The translations under genes were made by a program, and so were the position numbers. DNA of 64,000 bases, from positions 1 through 64,000 of the IMG/VR virus record IMGVR_UViG_3300007076_000001, one strand, 5' to 3'. Below, piece by piece: positions 52,960-63,300 of the stretch (the stretch's first letter is position 1; every line of letters begins with the position of its first letter). This stretch comes from a virus. The notes beneath the pieces were generated by a model. It worked only from the letters and a program-made list of their open reading frames with translations. It did no database searches and was not told the DNA's origin.

Positions 52960-55900
52960 ATGTCCACTTCTATAGATGACGTTATCAACAAGTACCTACC
53001 TAAGGGGGCTTCTCCTTCCACCTCTCCCCAGAAGTCTGCCTCCAATGACCTATTCAATGAAGCTTATTCCAAATTAGAAAAGGATTTTGAGTATACCTTT
53101 GGTAAGCCCCTTACCTCTAAGGACAATCCTCTTCACCATCGTCCCTCTCTAGAAGGTAGAGCTAGAGATGCTAGGACTAGGGATAAGACCCCTGAGGAAC
53201 AAGCGTGGATTGACAAGAGGGCTAATGAACTTGGCCTTGATGTGTTAACTGCTTCAGGGAAGGAAAGTTGGGCAACCGGCCCCCATAAGCATATAGAGGC
53301 AAAAGATCCCACAGACATTATTATCAACAAGTATATCAATAGAGCCTCCTCTACCCCCTCTACCCCCTCTACCTCTTCCCATCAAATAGGAGGAGAGACT
53401 CCCTCTCCCTTACCACCTTCGACTGCCATAGCAGGGAAAGGTCTTGATCTCTCCTCCTTCTCTGCTGGTAAGAAGAGTTTAGAGAGGACAGTTAAGAAGA
53501 AACTCTCCATAGACAAGAGGGCTCTCCCCGCCTTCATCTCCTCCATCCAAGGGGAAACAGATGAGGATAGGGAGAAGCAGGTACAGGATATAATCTCTCG
53601 ATATGGGCATACCCCAACAGGGCCTCCCCCTAAGAATGCCTACCAAGAGGTTATCTCTAGAATCCCCTCCCCTATCCCTATCCCCTACTCCTATGAGTCA
53701 GCACAGGAGATAGGAGGGAACCTCTCCAACACCGCCACTCTTGCCTATAATGTGGCGATGGGGAAGCCAGGGGTTGCTTTTGATCCTGCCTATGAGAAGG
53801 AACAGAAGGATAACTTAGTTACTGGAGTGATAACCCCCCAGATAGATGAGTTCAAAAAAGCCTTGGCAGATATGGAGGAGGAGCATAAGCTCCACCCTGA
53901 GATCCCCATAGGGGATGCCCGCCTTTTCTCCCTAAAAGCTATGCTCCATACCATAGCGGGGGCCGTCCCCTTTGCTGGCCCTTCTGCTTCTAGAGCTATA
54001 GAGAACTTCCAGAAGGGGAGAGTTGAGGAAGGCATCCTCGATAGCATGGAAACCCTCGCCATTGTCGTCCCCGCTGTTCATGGGGCTAGAGGAGGGATAG
54101 GGAAGGGGGAGGCTACCCCTAAGACTCTCTCCCCCAAGGAGGAGTTTAAGACAATCGGGAGGCAGAAGGAGCTAGTTCCTCCTACTCCTAAAGAGGCACC
54201 TACTACTACTACTACTACAACCATTCTCCCTAAAGCCCCGCCCGTTGATACTACAGGCCTCACAATGCCGGGGATGGGTCAAGCTATAGCTGATAACATG
54301 TATCAGTCTATGTTTGATAACCTAAGCAAGAATAAGTATCCAGAGCCGGGTAAGAAGGCCAATCAAAGTCCTTTCGCCCTTCACCTAATGGAGGCTTGGG
54401 ATAAGGGAGAGATTAAGAGCATAGAGGACATAAAGACCCTAGCTAGTAAATTCAATGCCAAGAAGTTGACTCCCCCCGAACCAACAATGTCCCCCACTGG
54501 CTCTGGCACCTCCGTTCTCTCCCAGAAGGTACTAGATGGGAGAGATGAGACAGAAGCTCTAATCACCACAACTCCCTCCAAGGGAGGCTATGAAGTCAAC
54601 GACCTTGTTCGCCATGAAGCCTTTGCAGGTGGAGAGCCCCTTAAGGTAAAGGAGGTTAACCCTGACCATATAGTAGTGACCAAGCCTAGTGGGAAGAAAC
54701 TCACCATCTATAACAACTCTACTATCTATGGGGAGTTGGAGAAGAAGGTTGGGGAGGGGTGGGTGAAGGGGGAGACTCCTAAGGTAGAAGAAGCTAAGGT
54801 TGAAGAAGAGGCCAAAACCAAGGAACCTCCAACAGTTCAAAAACTCTCCTTCCCTTTCAACAACCATGAAGTTACATTCCCTGATGGTACTCGCTATAGG
54901 ATATTCAGAAACACCGACTCCTCGGGTCCTGGTTGGTTTCTTGAGGGGACCACTGAGAAGGGTAAGTCTACTATGGAGCCCCATACTTCATGGGGAAAGG
55001 ATCGTCACCTTGGGTATACCAAGGCGGAGGCCCTAGAAACCCTCCAAAAGGGACATGAGGAAGGGAAGTATAAGGGATTTGAGTTAGACCCTAAGGCTCC
55101 CTTAACCCCTGAGGCTAAGGAGATAGCGGAGACTTTCCACTCCATTAATAACTATAGTGATGAGGATGTAGTAAAGGCTTATAGCTTAGTAGAGGACCCA
55201 AATGATGAGACAGGATGGAAAGATGGACTAACTCCAACAGCAGTTCATGAGAATTGGATAGATGGTAAGGTTAGTGAGTTTGCTAAGGAGATGAGGGTTT
55301 CCCCACAAGAGGCTTATGAACGTCTGATAAATATGAAGAAGGAGGAATACCTTCCCGAGAAGAAGACCTTAACTAGGAAGGAAAAGAAGGTAAGGGAGCT
55401 TCAAAAAGGAAAGGCAGAGAAGGCCCTTCAAAGAAAAGGGGATGAGGCGAAGTTTGATGAGAAGTTAGAAGGAGAGGGGTATATCCCCTTCACCTCCCTC
55501 AAAAAGAATCAAACCCTCTACTCCCCAGAAGGCCCAGTCAAGGTGAAGGTGATAGGGGAGAAGACTATTGTGGTGAGGGATGCTGAGGGAGATTTGATTC
55601 ATGTGTCTAAGGGGAGTGAGTTGCATAAGGGGCTTTCCCTTGAGAAGGCTAAGACTACTAATCCTAATCAAGAGTATATAGATTCCTTAATCCATGACCA
55701 TAAGAGGGAAGCCCTTGGGAATAAGCTTGTGGCTGAGGGTAAGTATGGATATACTGAGCCTCAAGCAGAGCTAGATGGGATCTCCTTAGCATCCTTAGAG
55801 GATGAGATAGGTCAAAGGAGTGCAGAGTTATTAAAGGAAGGTAAGATAACACAAGAGGAACTAGACAACATATTATATACTGATTTTAGTGAAGGAAAGG

Positions 55901-58206
55901 GTAAATCAGTCGGAGCAGCCCACCCCTCCAACTTCCCAGTAACCCCCGACATAACCCAACTAGGGGAGGATATTCGTCAACGTGCCCAAGGGAATATCCC
56001 TACTGAAGATTATTCCTTAGGGGATCGTCTAGCTAGGGGAATAGCTAAGACCAAGGAGACTATCCAGAACATCTCCGATGCTGCCACCGCTACCGCCCAC
56101 CATATCTGGGAGGTGGTTAAGCGCCCCTCAGAGATAATCTCTGAATTCCAAAAGGTGGTAGATCAGTGGCAAGGGAAGAGACAAGAGGGGATGCTTTCTT
56201 CTAAAGACTTCGAGAAGGTAGTCAAAAAAGCCATAACCTCGAAGCTCCAACGGGATGCGATGACCCTCTACCGGGATACAGGTGGGGATAAGACTCTCCT
56301 CCAAGAAGGTGCCCTTCGATCCCCCGACCCAATGCGAAGAAAGGCCTATGAAGCAGCCCTCTCCCTAACCCAAGATCAAATAGATATAGTCAATAACGTT
56401 GGCTCTTACTTCGACGCAATGCTTCAGCATGGGCTAGATGAAGGGATGCTTTGGACTCAGCTAGAGAACTACATCAATAGAGTCTACGACAAGGAGAGTG
56501 CCCTTCGCCTTATAAGCAGGGTCCAAGGGGACTTCCAACAAGGCATCCTCCCCACCGCTTTCCAACATGCAAAAAGGCGCTTCTATAAATACCTCCTCGA
56601 TGCAGAAATGCAGGGGATGAAGCCTAAGACCACCGACATAGCCGAACTAATCCCTATCTACAACGCTGAATTCAACAACACTATGGCTGCGAGAGGGTTC
56701 GTTAGGGATGCTTATGGGGTGATTGCCCCAGATGGCCGCCCTGTTCTACTTGTCCTTGGCTCTAAATCCACCAAGACCTCCCTTGCTGGAAACACCTACG
56801 ACATAATAAGGCCAAAGGGGAAGAAGGATGCCTTTAACCCCACCTACCCTGACCTTATTGTTGACCCCTCAGGCTACGTCGCTAAAGAACTTCCTGGGTT
56901 CAAAAACTGGAAGTTGCTAGAATGGGGGGATGATGGAAGGCCGGTCTATGTAGAAGCCCAGATAGGTATCCATCCTGACTACATAGGGGAGTTTAAGAGG
57001 AGATTGGGGAATAGCCCCTTCGATGAATCCCCTGTTGGGAGGTTAGCCAAGCGAGTTAAGGCAGAAATAAAGGCCCCCAAGATGGCCTTCTCAGCCTTCC
57101 ACCAAGTAGCGGTAGATGTCCATGCCCTTACCCACCGCGTCTTCAACCCTTACCAAGGGGTAGATGTTGCTAGAATCCCTAGGCAGTTTATGGACTATAT
57201 CCTTAAGGGGGAATCCCCTGACACCATGAAAACCCCTCTCTATGACCCCTCCAACCCAATGCATAAAAAGGCAGTCTACTCGGGGGTTAAGTTGGTGGAC
57301 TCTAGGGGGATCTCTTCCTTTGCTGAGGGGGTAAGTGGGGGAGAAAGTATCTTCAAAATCCCCATCCTAGGTAAAAGGTTAAGTGCCTACACCCACTGGT
57401 TATTCGAGGACCACATTCCCCGCCTTAAACTCATGTACTATGAGCAAGCCTACGTTAGAAACATGAAGGGGTATGCCAAGCAATTAGCTTCAGGGAAGAT
57501 AACTGAGCCTGAGATTGCTCGAATGACTGCTAACCAAACTAACGCTTCTTTTGGGGAACTCAACTATGAGCAGATGGGCCGGTCTAAGTTCGCCCAAGAC
57601 ATCATGGGGTTTGCCCTTCTAGCCCCTGACTTCACAGAAGCCCGCCTTCGCTATGTGGGGCAAGCCCTTAAACCCTACGGGAGGGAGCAAAGGATAGCTC
57701 TTGGCCTTGGTGCCCTCGCCATGTACACAACAGCTAGAATCCTAAATGGGGTGTTCAACAATGGGGAAACCCACTGGGATGACCCTAAGCATGCGTTTGA
57801 GGTGAAGGTAGGGGAGAAATGGATAGGGGTTAGGTCAGTCCCCGGCGACTTAATCCACCTATATAATGAACCGGGGCAATCTATCGTTGACCGCTTATCT
57901 CCCCCAATCCAAATAGGAGCTACCCTTGTAACAGGAAGGGATAGGTTTGGGGAGAAAATAGTCCCCCAAGATAAGCTCTCCATTACCAAAGAAGCCGCAA
58001 AGCAACTCATCCCCATGTCATTTAACAAAGACCTCCAAACCTCCATCCTCCAAGCCATTGGCCTCTCTGTCCGCAAATACGTCCCTCCTTCAAAGACCTC
58101 CTACTTTGAAAAGAAAGGGGAGCTTGAGGAGAAACAAAAGGAGCTTAGACAAAAGGCAAGGGAGAACAAGAAGATATTCCCACTATCTCAAACGCCCGAA
58201 CAATAA
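52960..58206 (+). CDS. Giant internal virion protein with M15-like N-domain (1748 aa)
   Basis: Probably ejected with the DNA, like T7 gp16. Residues about 45-115 look like a D,D-peptidase M15-type domain: HHRPSLEGRARDARTR (H59/H60, D70), an EEQAWIDKRANELGLDVL helix-strand and TGPHKHIEA (H109, H111). The usual first zinc histidine is shifted, so activity is uncertain. A TPSTPSTSS linker follows. Several strand-rich repeats with KG..V.GEKTIVVRD lie in the middle. The helical C-terminal third (1050-1748) includes PKMAFSAFHQVAVDVHALTH and a lysine-rich end. If active it would locally open peptidoglycan. Confidence 0.7.
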   Translation: MSTSIDDVINKYLPKGASPSTSPQKSASNDLFNEAYSKLEKDFEYTFGKPLTSKDNPLHHRPSLEGRARDARTRDKTPEEQAWIDKRANELGLDVLTASGKESWATGPHKHIEAKDPTDIIINKYINRASSTPSTPSTSSHQIGGETPSPLPPSTAIAGKGLDLSSFSAGKKSLERTVKKKLSIDKRALPAFISSIQGETDEDREKQVQDIISRYGHTPTGPPPKNAYQEVISRIPSPIPIPYSYESAQEIGGNLSNTATLAYNVAMGKPGVAFDPAYEKEQKDNLVTGVITPQIDEFKKALADMEEEHKLHPEIPIGDARLFSLKAMLHTIAGAVPFAGPSASRAIENFQKGRVEEGILDSMETLAIVVPAVHGARGGIGKGEATPKTLSPKEEFKTIGRQKELVPPTPKEAPTTTTTTTILPKAPPVDTTGLTMPGMGQAIADNMYQSMFDNLSKNKYPEPGKKANQSPFALHLMEAWDKGEIKSIEDIKTLASKFNAKKLTPPEPTMSPTGSGTSVLSQKVLDGRDETEALITTTPSKGGYEVNDLVRHEAFAGGEPLKVKEVNPDHIVVTKPSGKKLTIYNNSTIYGELEKKVGEGWVKGETPKVEEAKVEEEAKTKEPPTVQKLSFPFNNHEVTFPDGTRYRIFRNTDSSGPGWFLEGTTEKGKSTMEPHTSWGKDRHLGYTKAEALETLQKGHEEGKYKGFELDPKAPLTPEAKEIAETFHSINNYSDEDVVKAYSLVEDPNDETGWKDGLTPTAVHENWIDGKVSEFAKEMRVSPQEAYERLINMKKEEYLPEKKTLTRKEKKVRELQKGKAEKALQRKGDEAKFDEKLEGEGYIPFTSLKKNQTLYSPEGPVKVKVIGEKTIVVRDAEGDLIHVSKGSELHKGLSLEKAKTTNPNQEYIDSLIHDHKREALGNKLVAEGKYGYTEPQAELDGISLASLEDEIGQRSAELLKEGKITQEELDNILYTDFSEGKGKSVGAAHPSNFPVTPDITQLGEDIRQRAQGNIPTEDYSLGDRLARGIAKTKETIQNISDAATATAHHIWEVVKRPSEIISEFQKVVDQWQGKRQEGMLSSKDFEKVVKKAITSKLQRDAMTLYRDTGGDKTLLQEGALRSPDPMRRKAYEAALSLTQDQIDIVNNVGSYFDAMLQHGLDEGMLWTQLENYINRVYDKESALRLISRVQGDFQQGILPTAFQHAKRRFYKYLLDAEMQGMKPKTTDIAELIPIYNAEFNNTMAARGFVRDAYGVIAPDGRPVLLVLGSKSTKTSLAGNTYDIIRPKGKKDAFNPTYPDLIVDPSGYVAKELPGFKNWKLLEWGDDGRPVYVEAQIGIHPDYIGEFKRRLGNSPFDESPVGRLAKRVKAEIKAPKMAFSAFHQVAVDVHALTHRVFNPYQGVDVARIPRQFMDYILKGESPDTMKTPLYDPSNPMHKKAVYSGVKLVDSRGISSFAEGVSGGESIFKIPILGKRLSAYTHWLFEDHIPRLKLMYYEQAYVRNMKGYAKQLASGKITEPEIARMTANQTNASFGELNYEQMGRSKFAQDIMGFALLAPDFTEARLRYVGQALKPYGREQRIALGLGALAMYTTARILNGVFNNGETHWDDPKHAFEVKVGEKWIGVRSVPGDLIHLYNEPGQSIVDRLSPPIQIGATLVTGRDRFGEKIVPQDKLSITKEAAKQLIPMSFNKDLQTSILQAIGLSVRKYVPPSKTSYFEKKGELEEKQKELRQKARENKKIFPLSQTPEQ

Positions 58207-58396
58207 ACCACAGCTTTTCTAATCTCGTGCAAAGGAAAAGAATTTTATGGAATCAATTTGGAACCCTGCAACCCTAGGAAAAGAAGAAAGAGGAAAGGTT
58301 GTTAGTCACGTTGGTCACATTGGTCAGAACTGTCCCCAAGAGAGCCCCTTTGAAGAAGAAGAAACAGAAGAAGCAAAGAAAGAGAAGGAGGCAGGT

Positions 58397-58678
58397 ATGC
58401 CGATTACAAAGGAGAAACCTAACTCGAATACAGTGGGAATCTTTGCCATCTTCTTAACCCTCGTAGTCCAAACTGCTGCTATTGCTTACTGGGCTGGAGG
58501 GATAAGTGCTAGGCAAACAACCTTTGATAGTAGCCAAGATAAGATAGACCAACGGCTACAGTACATTCAAACTCAGAATGAGGTAGCTGCTAAGAACTAT
58601 GCTAAGATGGAGGGGAGATTGGATGCTATGGAGAAGAATATCCAAACTCTTCAGGTGGAGAAAGCAAAAAGGAGGTAG
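58397..58678 (+). CDS. Single-pass membrane protein, holin-like (93 aa)
   Basis: MPITKEKPNSNTVGIFAIFL...TLVVQTAAIAYWAGGISA is one membrane helix (about 12-34), then a coiled tail (QDKIDQRLQYIQTQNEVAAK). GGAGG lies 9 bases before ATG 58397. An earlier ATG at 58247 would add 50 residues, including a SHVGHIGQ stretch encoded by 9-bp repeats. Similar proteins lie in phage lysis or tail regions; role unproven. Confidence 0.6.
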   Translation: MPITKEKPNSNTVGIFAIFLTLVVQTAAIAYWAGGISARQTTFDSSQDKIDQRLQYIQTQNEVAAKNYAKMEGRLDAMEKNIQTLQVEKAKRR

Positions 58679-58680
58679 TT

Positions 58681-58959
58681 ATGCCAGATGAAGGAAGTGG
58701 TGGGGGGAGTGGGGGATTTGAATGTCCCCCATGTAAGCTTCTCCTTTGTAGTGGAGGGGAAGTGGCGGGAGGGGCTGCTTCCCTAGTCCAATATGCTCAA
58801 GCTTATGGGGCGGTTGTTCTCCAAAGATCCCTAATGGGAAGGGCTGTCTCTAAGGAGCTAAAGGATAGGCATGCAAAGATCCTTGAGAGACAGGGGGATA
58901 CTTTGGCTGAAATGCAAGGGGAGTTAGAGGAGATGGCAAGGGAAGTTGGGGGGTTGTAA
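58681..58959 (+). CDS. Hypothetical protein with Cys-rich start (92 aa)
   Basis: MPDEGSGGGSGGFECPPCKL...LCSGGEVAGG: Gly-rich, then CPPC, then a helix ending in an amphipathic coil (KDRHAKILERQGDTLAEMQG). AAGGAGG upstream; TAATG with the next gene. Unknown. Confidence 0.6.
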   Translation: MPDEGSGGGSGGFECPPCKLLLCSGGEVAGGAASLVQYAQAYGAVVLQRSLMGRAVSKELKDRHAKILERQGDTLAEMQGELEEMAREVGGL

Positions 58960-59249
58960 TGGTAGCAGGTAAATCCCCTCAAAACACTTCGGCTAGACTA
59001 GCTGAGTTATTCATGATAGTAACTCAGCTAGTCGAAAAGCTTGACCTTCTATCCAAGAAAATGGATGTTATCCAAGAAATAAAGATGACAAAGATGGCTG
59101 AGGACATTGCCAAACTAGACAAGCAAGCGGCACTGGCAGGGCAGAACCTCGATAGACTCCAAAAGGTAGTCTATGGGATTATAACGGCGGTTAGCCTCCA
59201 ACTCCTAACGGTTATAACTGGGGTGATAGTATGGCTGATAAAGAAGTAG
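58959..59249 (+). CDS. Tail-anchored coiled-coil membrane protein (96 aa)
   Basis: Residues 10-70 are a coiled coil (RLAELFMIVTQLVEKLDLLS, KMAEDIAKLDKQAALAGQNL); residues 73-94 are one C-terminal membrane helix (GIITAVSLQLLTVITGVIVW). This resembles XhlA-type haemolysin/holin accessory proteins in architecture. Function inferred weakly. DNA TAGCTGAGTT...AACTCAGCTA (59001-59032) in the gene is an incidental inverted repeat. Confidence 0.6.
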   Translation: MVAGKSPQNTSARLAELFMIVTQLVEKLDLLSKKMDVIQEIKMTKMAEDIAKLDKQAALAGQNLDRLQKVVYGIITAVSLQLLTVITGVIVWLIKK

Positions 59250-59668
59250 ATTTGGACTCCCTTAAGGTCCGCCTTTTAGGGCTTAGGGCTTCTTTGGATA
59301 GGGAGGTGTGGACGGATATATTAAGGGCGAGTGTAGCTGCTATTGTGGTGGATATGGAAAGTCAGTATATAGTTGACTCCACCTCTACAGCAGATGAGCT
59401 ATTTGGGTATATAGAGGGGGAGTTAGTGGGGAAACCTCTTGATGTTCTCCTTCCTAGCCACTTAAGACCTACCCATAAGGAGAATGTGAAGAAGTTCTCT
59501 GATAGTCCTAGCAATAGGACTATGGGGATAGGGGCTGCTCTGAATATAGTTGGGGCTAAGAAGGTAGCAGTGGGGAAGTATGAGGAGATTAAGCTTGTTA
59601 TATCCCTTAGGACTAAGATGATTGGGGAGGCTAGGTGTGCCGTTGCTATCATCACTGAAAGATTTTAG
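59231..59668 (+). CDS. Stand-alone PAS-domain protein (145 aa)
   Basis: Residues about 30-140 form a PAS sensor fold: AAIVVDMESQYIVDSTSTAD-ELFGYIEGELVGKPLDVLLP, then HLRPTHKENVKKFSDSPSNR-TMGIG, then strands with VAVGKYEEIKLVISLRTK. No kinase, cyclase or HTH is attached. It is the last late gene and overlaps the previous by 19 bases and the opposing gene by 17. PAS domains bind small ligands or dimerise; a ligand or partner is not deducible. Confidence 0.75.
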   Translation: MADKEVDLDSLKVRLLGLRASLDREVWTDILRASVAAIVVDMESQYIVDSTSTADELFGYIEGELVGKPLDVLLPSHLRPTHKENVKKFSDSPSNRTMGIGAALNIVGAKKVAVGKYEEIKLVISLRTKMIGEARCAVAIITERF

Positions 59669-59936
59669 TTCTATTAAAAGTCTCTATCTCTACTCTCCAC
59701 TTCCACTCCTCCTCCCTACACCAAAGGCAAATCTCCACAAAGGGATACCCCTCCATCTTCGGGTGCCACTTATGCACCTCTCTCCTATCCACCAACTCTA
59801 AGGCAGGGGGGAACTCTCCACTGGTTAGCTCTTGGCGGCAAATAAGGCAGTCCTCCCCACATTCCCCCTCGAAGTGGAGGAGAAGGAGGAAGTCTATGGA
59901 GTCGAGAAGGGGAGGGAGGGAGAAGGGGTTACTCAT
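59652..59936 (-). CDS. Zinc-ribbon-like protein (94 aa)
   Basis: CGEDCLICRQE...EICLWCREEE (C26-x3-C30-x2-C33 and a second CxxC about 40 residues later) suggests one or two zinc sites; the C-terminus is basic/aromatic. Converges on the late operon with overlapping 3' ends and no strong terminator. Unknown. Confidence 0.6.
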   Translation of the reverse strand: MSNPFSLPPLLDSIDFLLLLHFEGECGEDCLICRQELTSGEFPPALELVDRREVHKWHPKMEGYPFVEICLWCREEEWKWRVEIETFNRTKIFQ

Positions 59937-60159
59937 TATCTAAATCTCCCTCTTTAGTTGCTTCACAATCTAATCTAAGAGGCAGGGGGCCATTAATAAA
60001 GAGTTGGTTCTTGGAATAGACTGTATAGCACATACTTCCTATCCTCAACATCGTCCCTATTGGGAGGGTGGAGAGATCAAAAGGGATTTTAAGGGTTATG
60101 ATTCCCGAGAGAAAGTCATAACTTTCCAAGGCAAAGCCAGAGGTTAAGGTTACTATCAT
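59929..60159 (-). CDS. Hypothetical protein (76 aa)
   Basis: Begins MIVTLTSGFALESYDFLSGI; beta-rich. GAGGAAG upstream; overlaps the gene on each side by a few bases. Unknown. Confidence 0.6.
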   Translation of the reverse strand: MIVTLTSGFALESYDFLSGIITLKIPFDLSTLPIGTMLRIGSMCYTVYSKNQLFINGPLPLRLDCEATKEGDLDNE

Positions 60160-60347
60160 ATCTTCCTCACTTTCACCTTAGTTATCTGATTATATCCAAA
60201 CATCTGAAGAAGCTCCTTTGCCCTCTCCTCCTTCTCTCGCCTGTAGACAGGGTTGGAAGAAGGGAAGTGAGATATATGTTCTCCTTCTTCTATCTCAAAC
60301 TCTAACTTGACTAGATGCTTTCTTACCTTGCCGGTGGAGTCAATCAT
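60156..60347 (-). CDS. Hypothetical protein (63 aa)
   Basis: Begins MIDSTGKVRKHLVKLEFEIE; basic C-terminus. GAAGGAGG upstream, with the ATG in the last codons of the polymerase gene (ATGA overlap). It is probably co-translated with the polymerase. Unknown. Confidence 0.6.
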   Translation of the reverse strand: MIDSTGKVRKHLVKLEFEIEEGEHISHFPSSNPVYRREKEERAKELLQMFGYNQITKVKVRKI

Positions 60348-63300
60348 AAGCTAACCTCCTTCATCTCGGCTAGGTTGTGGCCGACTTTTATATCCACCTC
60401 GCAGTGGAAGCCCTCTGGCATTGTCCAATTCACCAACACCTTACTCCTTCTCCTCATCACTGTCAACACCTTCTTCATCACCTCCTCCCACTCCTCTTCC
60501 CTCGGTTCAAATCTAAAATCATCATGCACCATATTAACCAACCTAGCTTTATCCAATAAACCTGGGGTAGAGAGGTAAGGTTGGAGGCTCCCCCCTATCA
60601 TAGAAAGGACTTCTCCCCCATCTTCTAAGATCCTAAGGTTCTCCCTCATGTGGCAGAAGGCGTTAGCCGCCACAGGATAAGCCATAGCTTGTTGAGCTTG
60701 CTCCCCCTTCTTTATAGAAAGGACATTCCCCCACTTATCATACCTCGGCTCCCCTGCTGCCCAAAACCACCGACGAAAGCCAAAGGGGATGTCAATATAG
60801 TTTTGATTGTCTGCTAAGGCAATTATCTTATCCTGAAATTTGAATACCCTTGGGAAAAGCCTCCTCAGCAACTCATAAAGCTTCTTAACCTTCTTCTTCC
60901 CCTGTGCCTCAGCCTCAACCTGCCACCTCGCCATTCCTGTCCTTAGGTCCACCTCCAAAGGATTACTCCTCTTCTTCCCCCACCCCTTCAACACCTCCTC
61001 CATCTTAGGATTAAAGTCCTCCTTATACCTCTCATAGCACCCCTCTTCCGACAGTCCAAACCCTATCCCAAGTATAGCATGTTTAGCTTGGTCATCTCTT
61101 AGACTCTTATAAGCTCCCTTAACCTCCTTCAACCACCCCCTAAGCTTCTCATCCTCCCACCCTATAGCCACATCTGCCTCAGGAAGACTGACCATGTGGG
61201 CAGTTACATAACTGTGGATGTCAAGTCTAGCCAGCCTTATATAGTCTGGGTCTTCTGCTAAGAACCCCAACATAAGGGCATGGTAGCTCTTGTAGTCCAA
61301 CTTAGTCAGAACATGCCCTTCCTTTGCCTCTATAGTCTCATTGAACTTAATGGCTAAGGTAGAGTGGACTGGCCCCTGTTGGATATTAGGGTCCCTGCTA
61401 GAGGTCTGCACAGTTGGGGGGCGGAAAGTGAAGGTTGTATGGACTCTACCGTCCTCCCCTGGCTTCCATCCCTTCTTCCCATTCTTCCCTCCCCCCAAGA
61501 AGGAGCCTTCCATCTTTGTTAGCTCCCTATACTCCACCATCAAACTATAAACTTTATCCCCTGTCTTAATAGCCAGCCCCTTCAACACCCCCTTCGAGGT
61601 AGAAAGGTCCTTCTCTTCATCCTCAAAGTCATGAAGGTCAATCTTACTTCTACTTTCCTTCGCTATATTAATAGCTAACTTAGCAGCTATCTTCTCATGC
61701 TTCTTATATTTAATAAGGTCACTTACCTGTGGGGGACTATTGGGGTTAAAGGGGATGACTTTGCAATACCTTCTCACAGTCCTAAAGCCCCTCCCCTGAC
61801 AAGCAGGGCATACCATGAAGACCCCATCACTCCCCTTTATCTCCCCATTCTGCCTACAAAATCCACAACTCCCTTGCTTAAACCCCACCACTCCCAACCC
61901 CGCCCCCTCAGCTACCTCTTCTAAGGGATTGGTAAAAAGTGTCTCCACCCCCACCCCCATCTTAGTCGCCGCCAAAATAAGCTGCACCTTTAAATCAGCA
62001 GGGACATTCTTATACCCCTCCTCTGGGTGGTATCTATTGAACTGACTAGATACCCTCTCCTTTAACTCCCCCTCTATCTCCCCCTTCCTAAGGTGGATGG
62101 CTTCCTTAAAGACCTCTTGCTTCTTTTGGTTAACAGGGTAGCCTCTATCTTGAGTCTTAATAAGGATAGGCTTTACCTTATAGACAAGTTCCTCATATCC
62201 CCTCCAAAGATCCCTATCCTTTAGCCTCTTAGGTAGGTGCTCCATTATCCTGAGGGGTGCATCTGTATCGGCTATGCCATAGAAGGCCAAACTTTGCCCT
62301 GAGAGATGTTTCCAAGGGAAGGGGAAGTTGAAGTAACTAGCTGTAGCTTGCAGCCCTATAGGGATGTCACTTTGGTAGTGGTGCATCATCCACATGGTAT
62401 CATCGACCCTACCATTTATAACAACCCCCGCTTTTTGGAGGATAGGGCGGTCAAAGTCCCAGAAGTTATGCCCTACTTTGGGGTTAGGTAAGGACATGAT
62501 CTTCTTAAATATACTGATGAAAGGTTCCTCCCAAGGGAAGGCTATCCCCGAGGAGGGGGCTATGGAGAGTTGGACTTGCTTTATATACTCCCCATAGTCA
62601 TCTATCTCATCCTCTTCCTTTCCTATACTTTCCTTCGTTTCTATATCTATAGAGACTAGGGTGAGGGGGTTTCCCTTTAGGTGCTGCCATAACCCTACCG
62701 CTGCTTCATAGGAAGGAGAGAGGATATACTTAAGGGACTTATCTTCCATAGGGTTCATTATGAACTCAGGGGAGGTTCCTTGAGCTATCCCAAAAGCTTT
62801 TAGGTAGTCAAAGAGAAGAATCCCCATTAGATGTGCGTTTCCCCTTCTGATGTAGGAGGGGTGGAAGGTTGGGACAACGAGAGTAGAGGGATAACGAGAA
62901 GAAGCAAAGACATACCCTCTAACCATGTTAATATTGAGATTATGACCCTCAAGTCCGGTGAGGTGCTTAAAAGGAACAGCACCAAGAGCAAGAATAACCT
63001 TAGGCTTGAACTTATTGACAACCCTATCGAAATGGACTTTGCAGTGGTTAACCGCTTCATATTCCCACCCCATCCCTAGCAAGTGGTCCTGAGGGGGACG
63101 ACACATGCATAGGTTGTTAAAGGTTAGTTGACCCCTAGTGTGTTTTGCCTTCTCCCTTATTACCCTATGGAGGATACTCCCTGCTTGGGCAGAGGGGCGA
63201 AAGGGGAGGCCTTCGAGGATTTCGTTGTAGCCAGGACTTTCCCCAGTGAGAAGAAGGGGGGTAGAGCCATTTCCCTCAGGTAGAATAAATCCCTCCCCTA

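Noticed and set aside
2765-53375. CRISPR-like arrays
   Set aside because: The tandem repeats are 9 bp without spacers; no 24-40 bp repeat-spacer pattern exists.
59661-59682. Terminator between the convergent late and polymerase operons
   Set aside because: GATTTTA...TAAAAGTC is short, AT-rich and imperfect, too weak to call.
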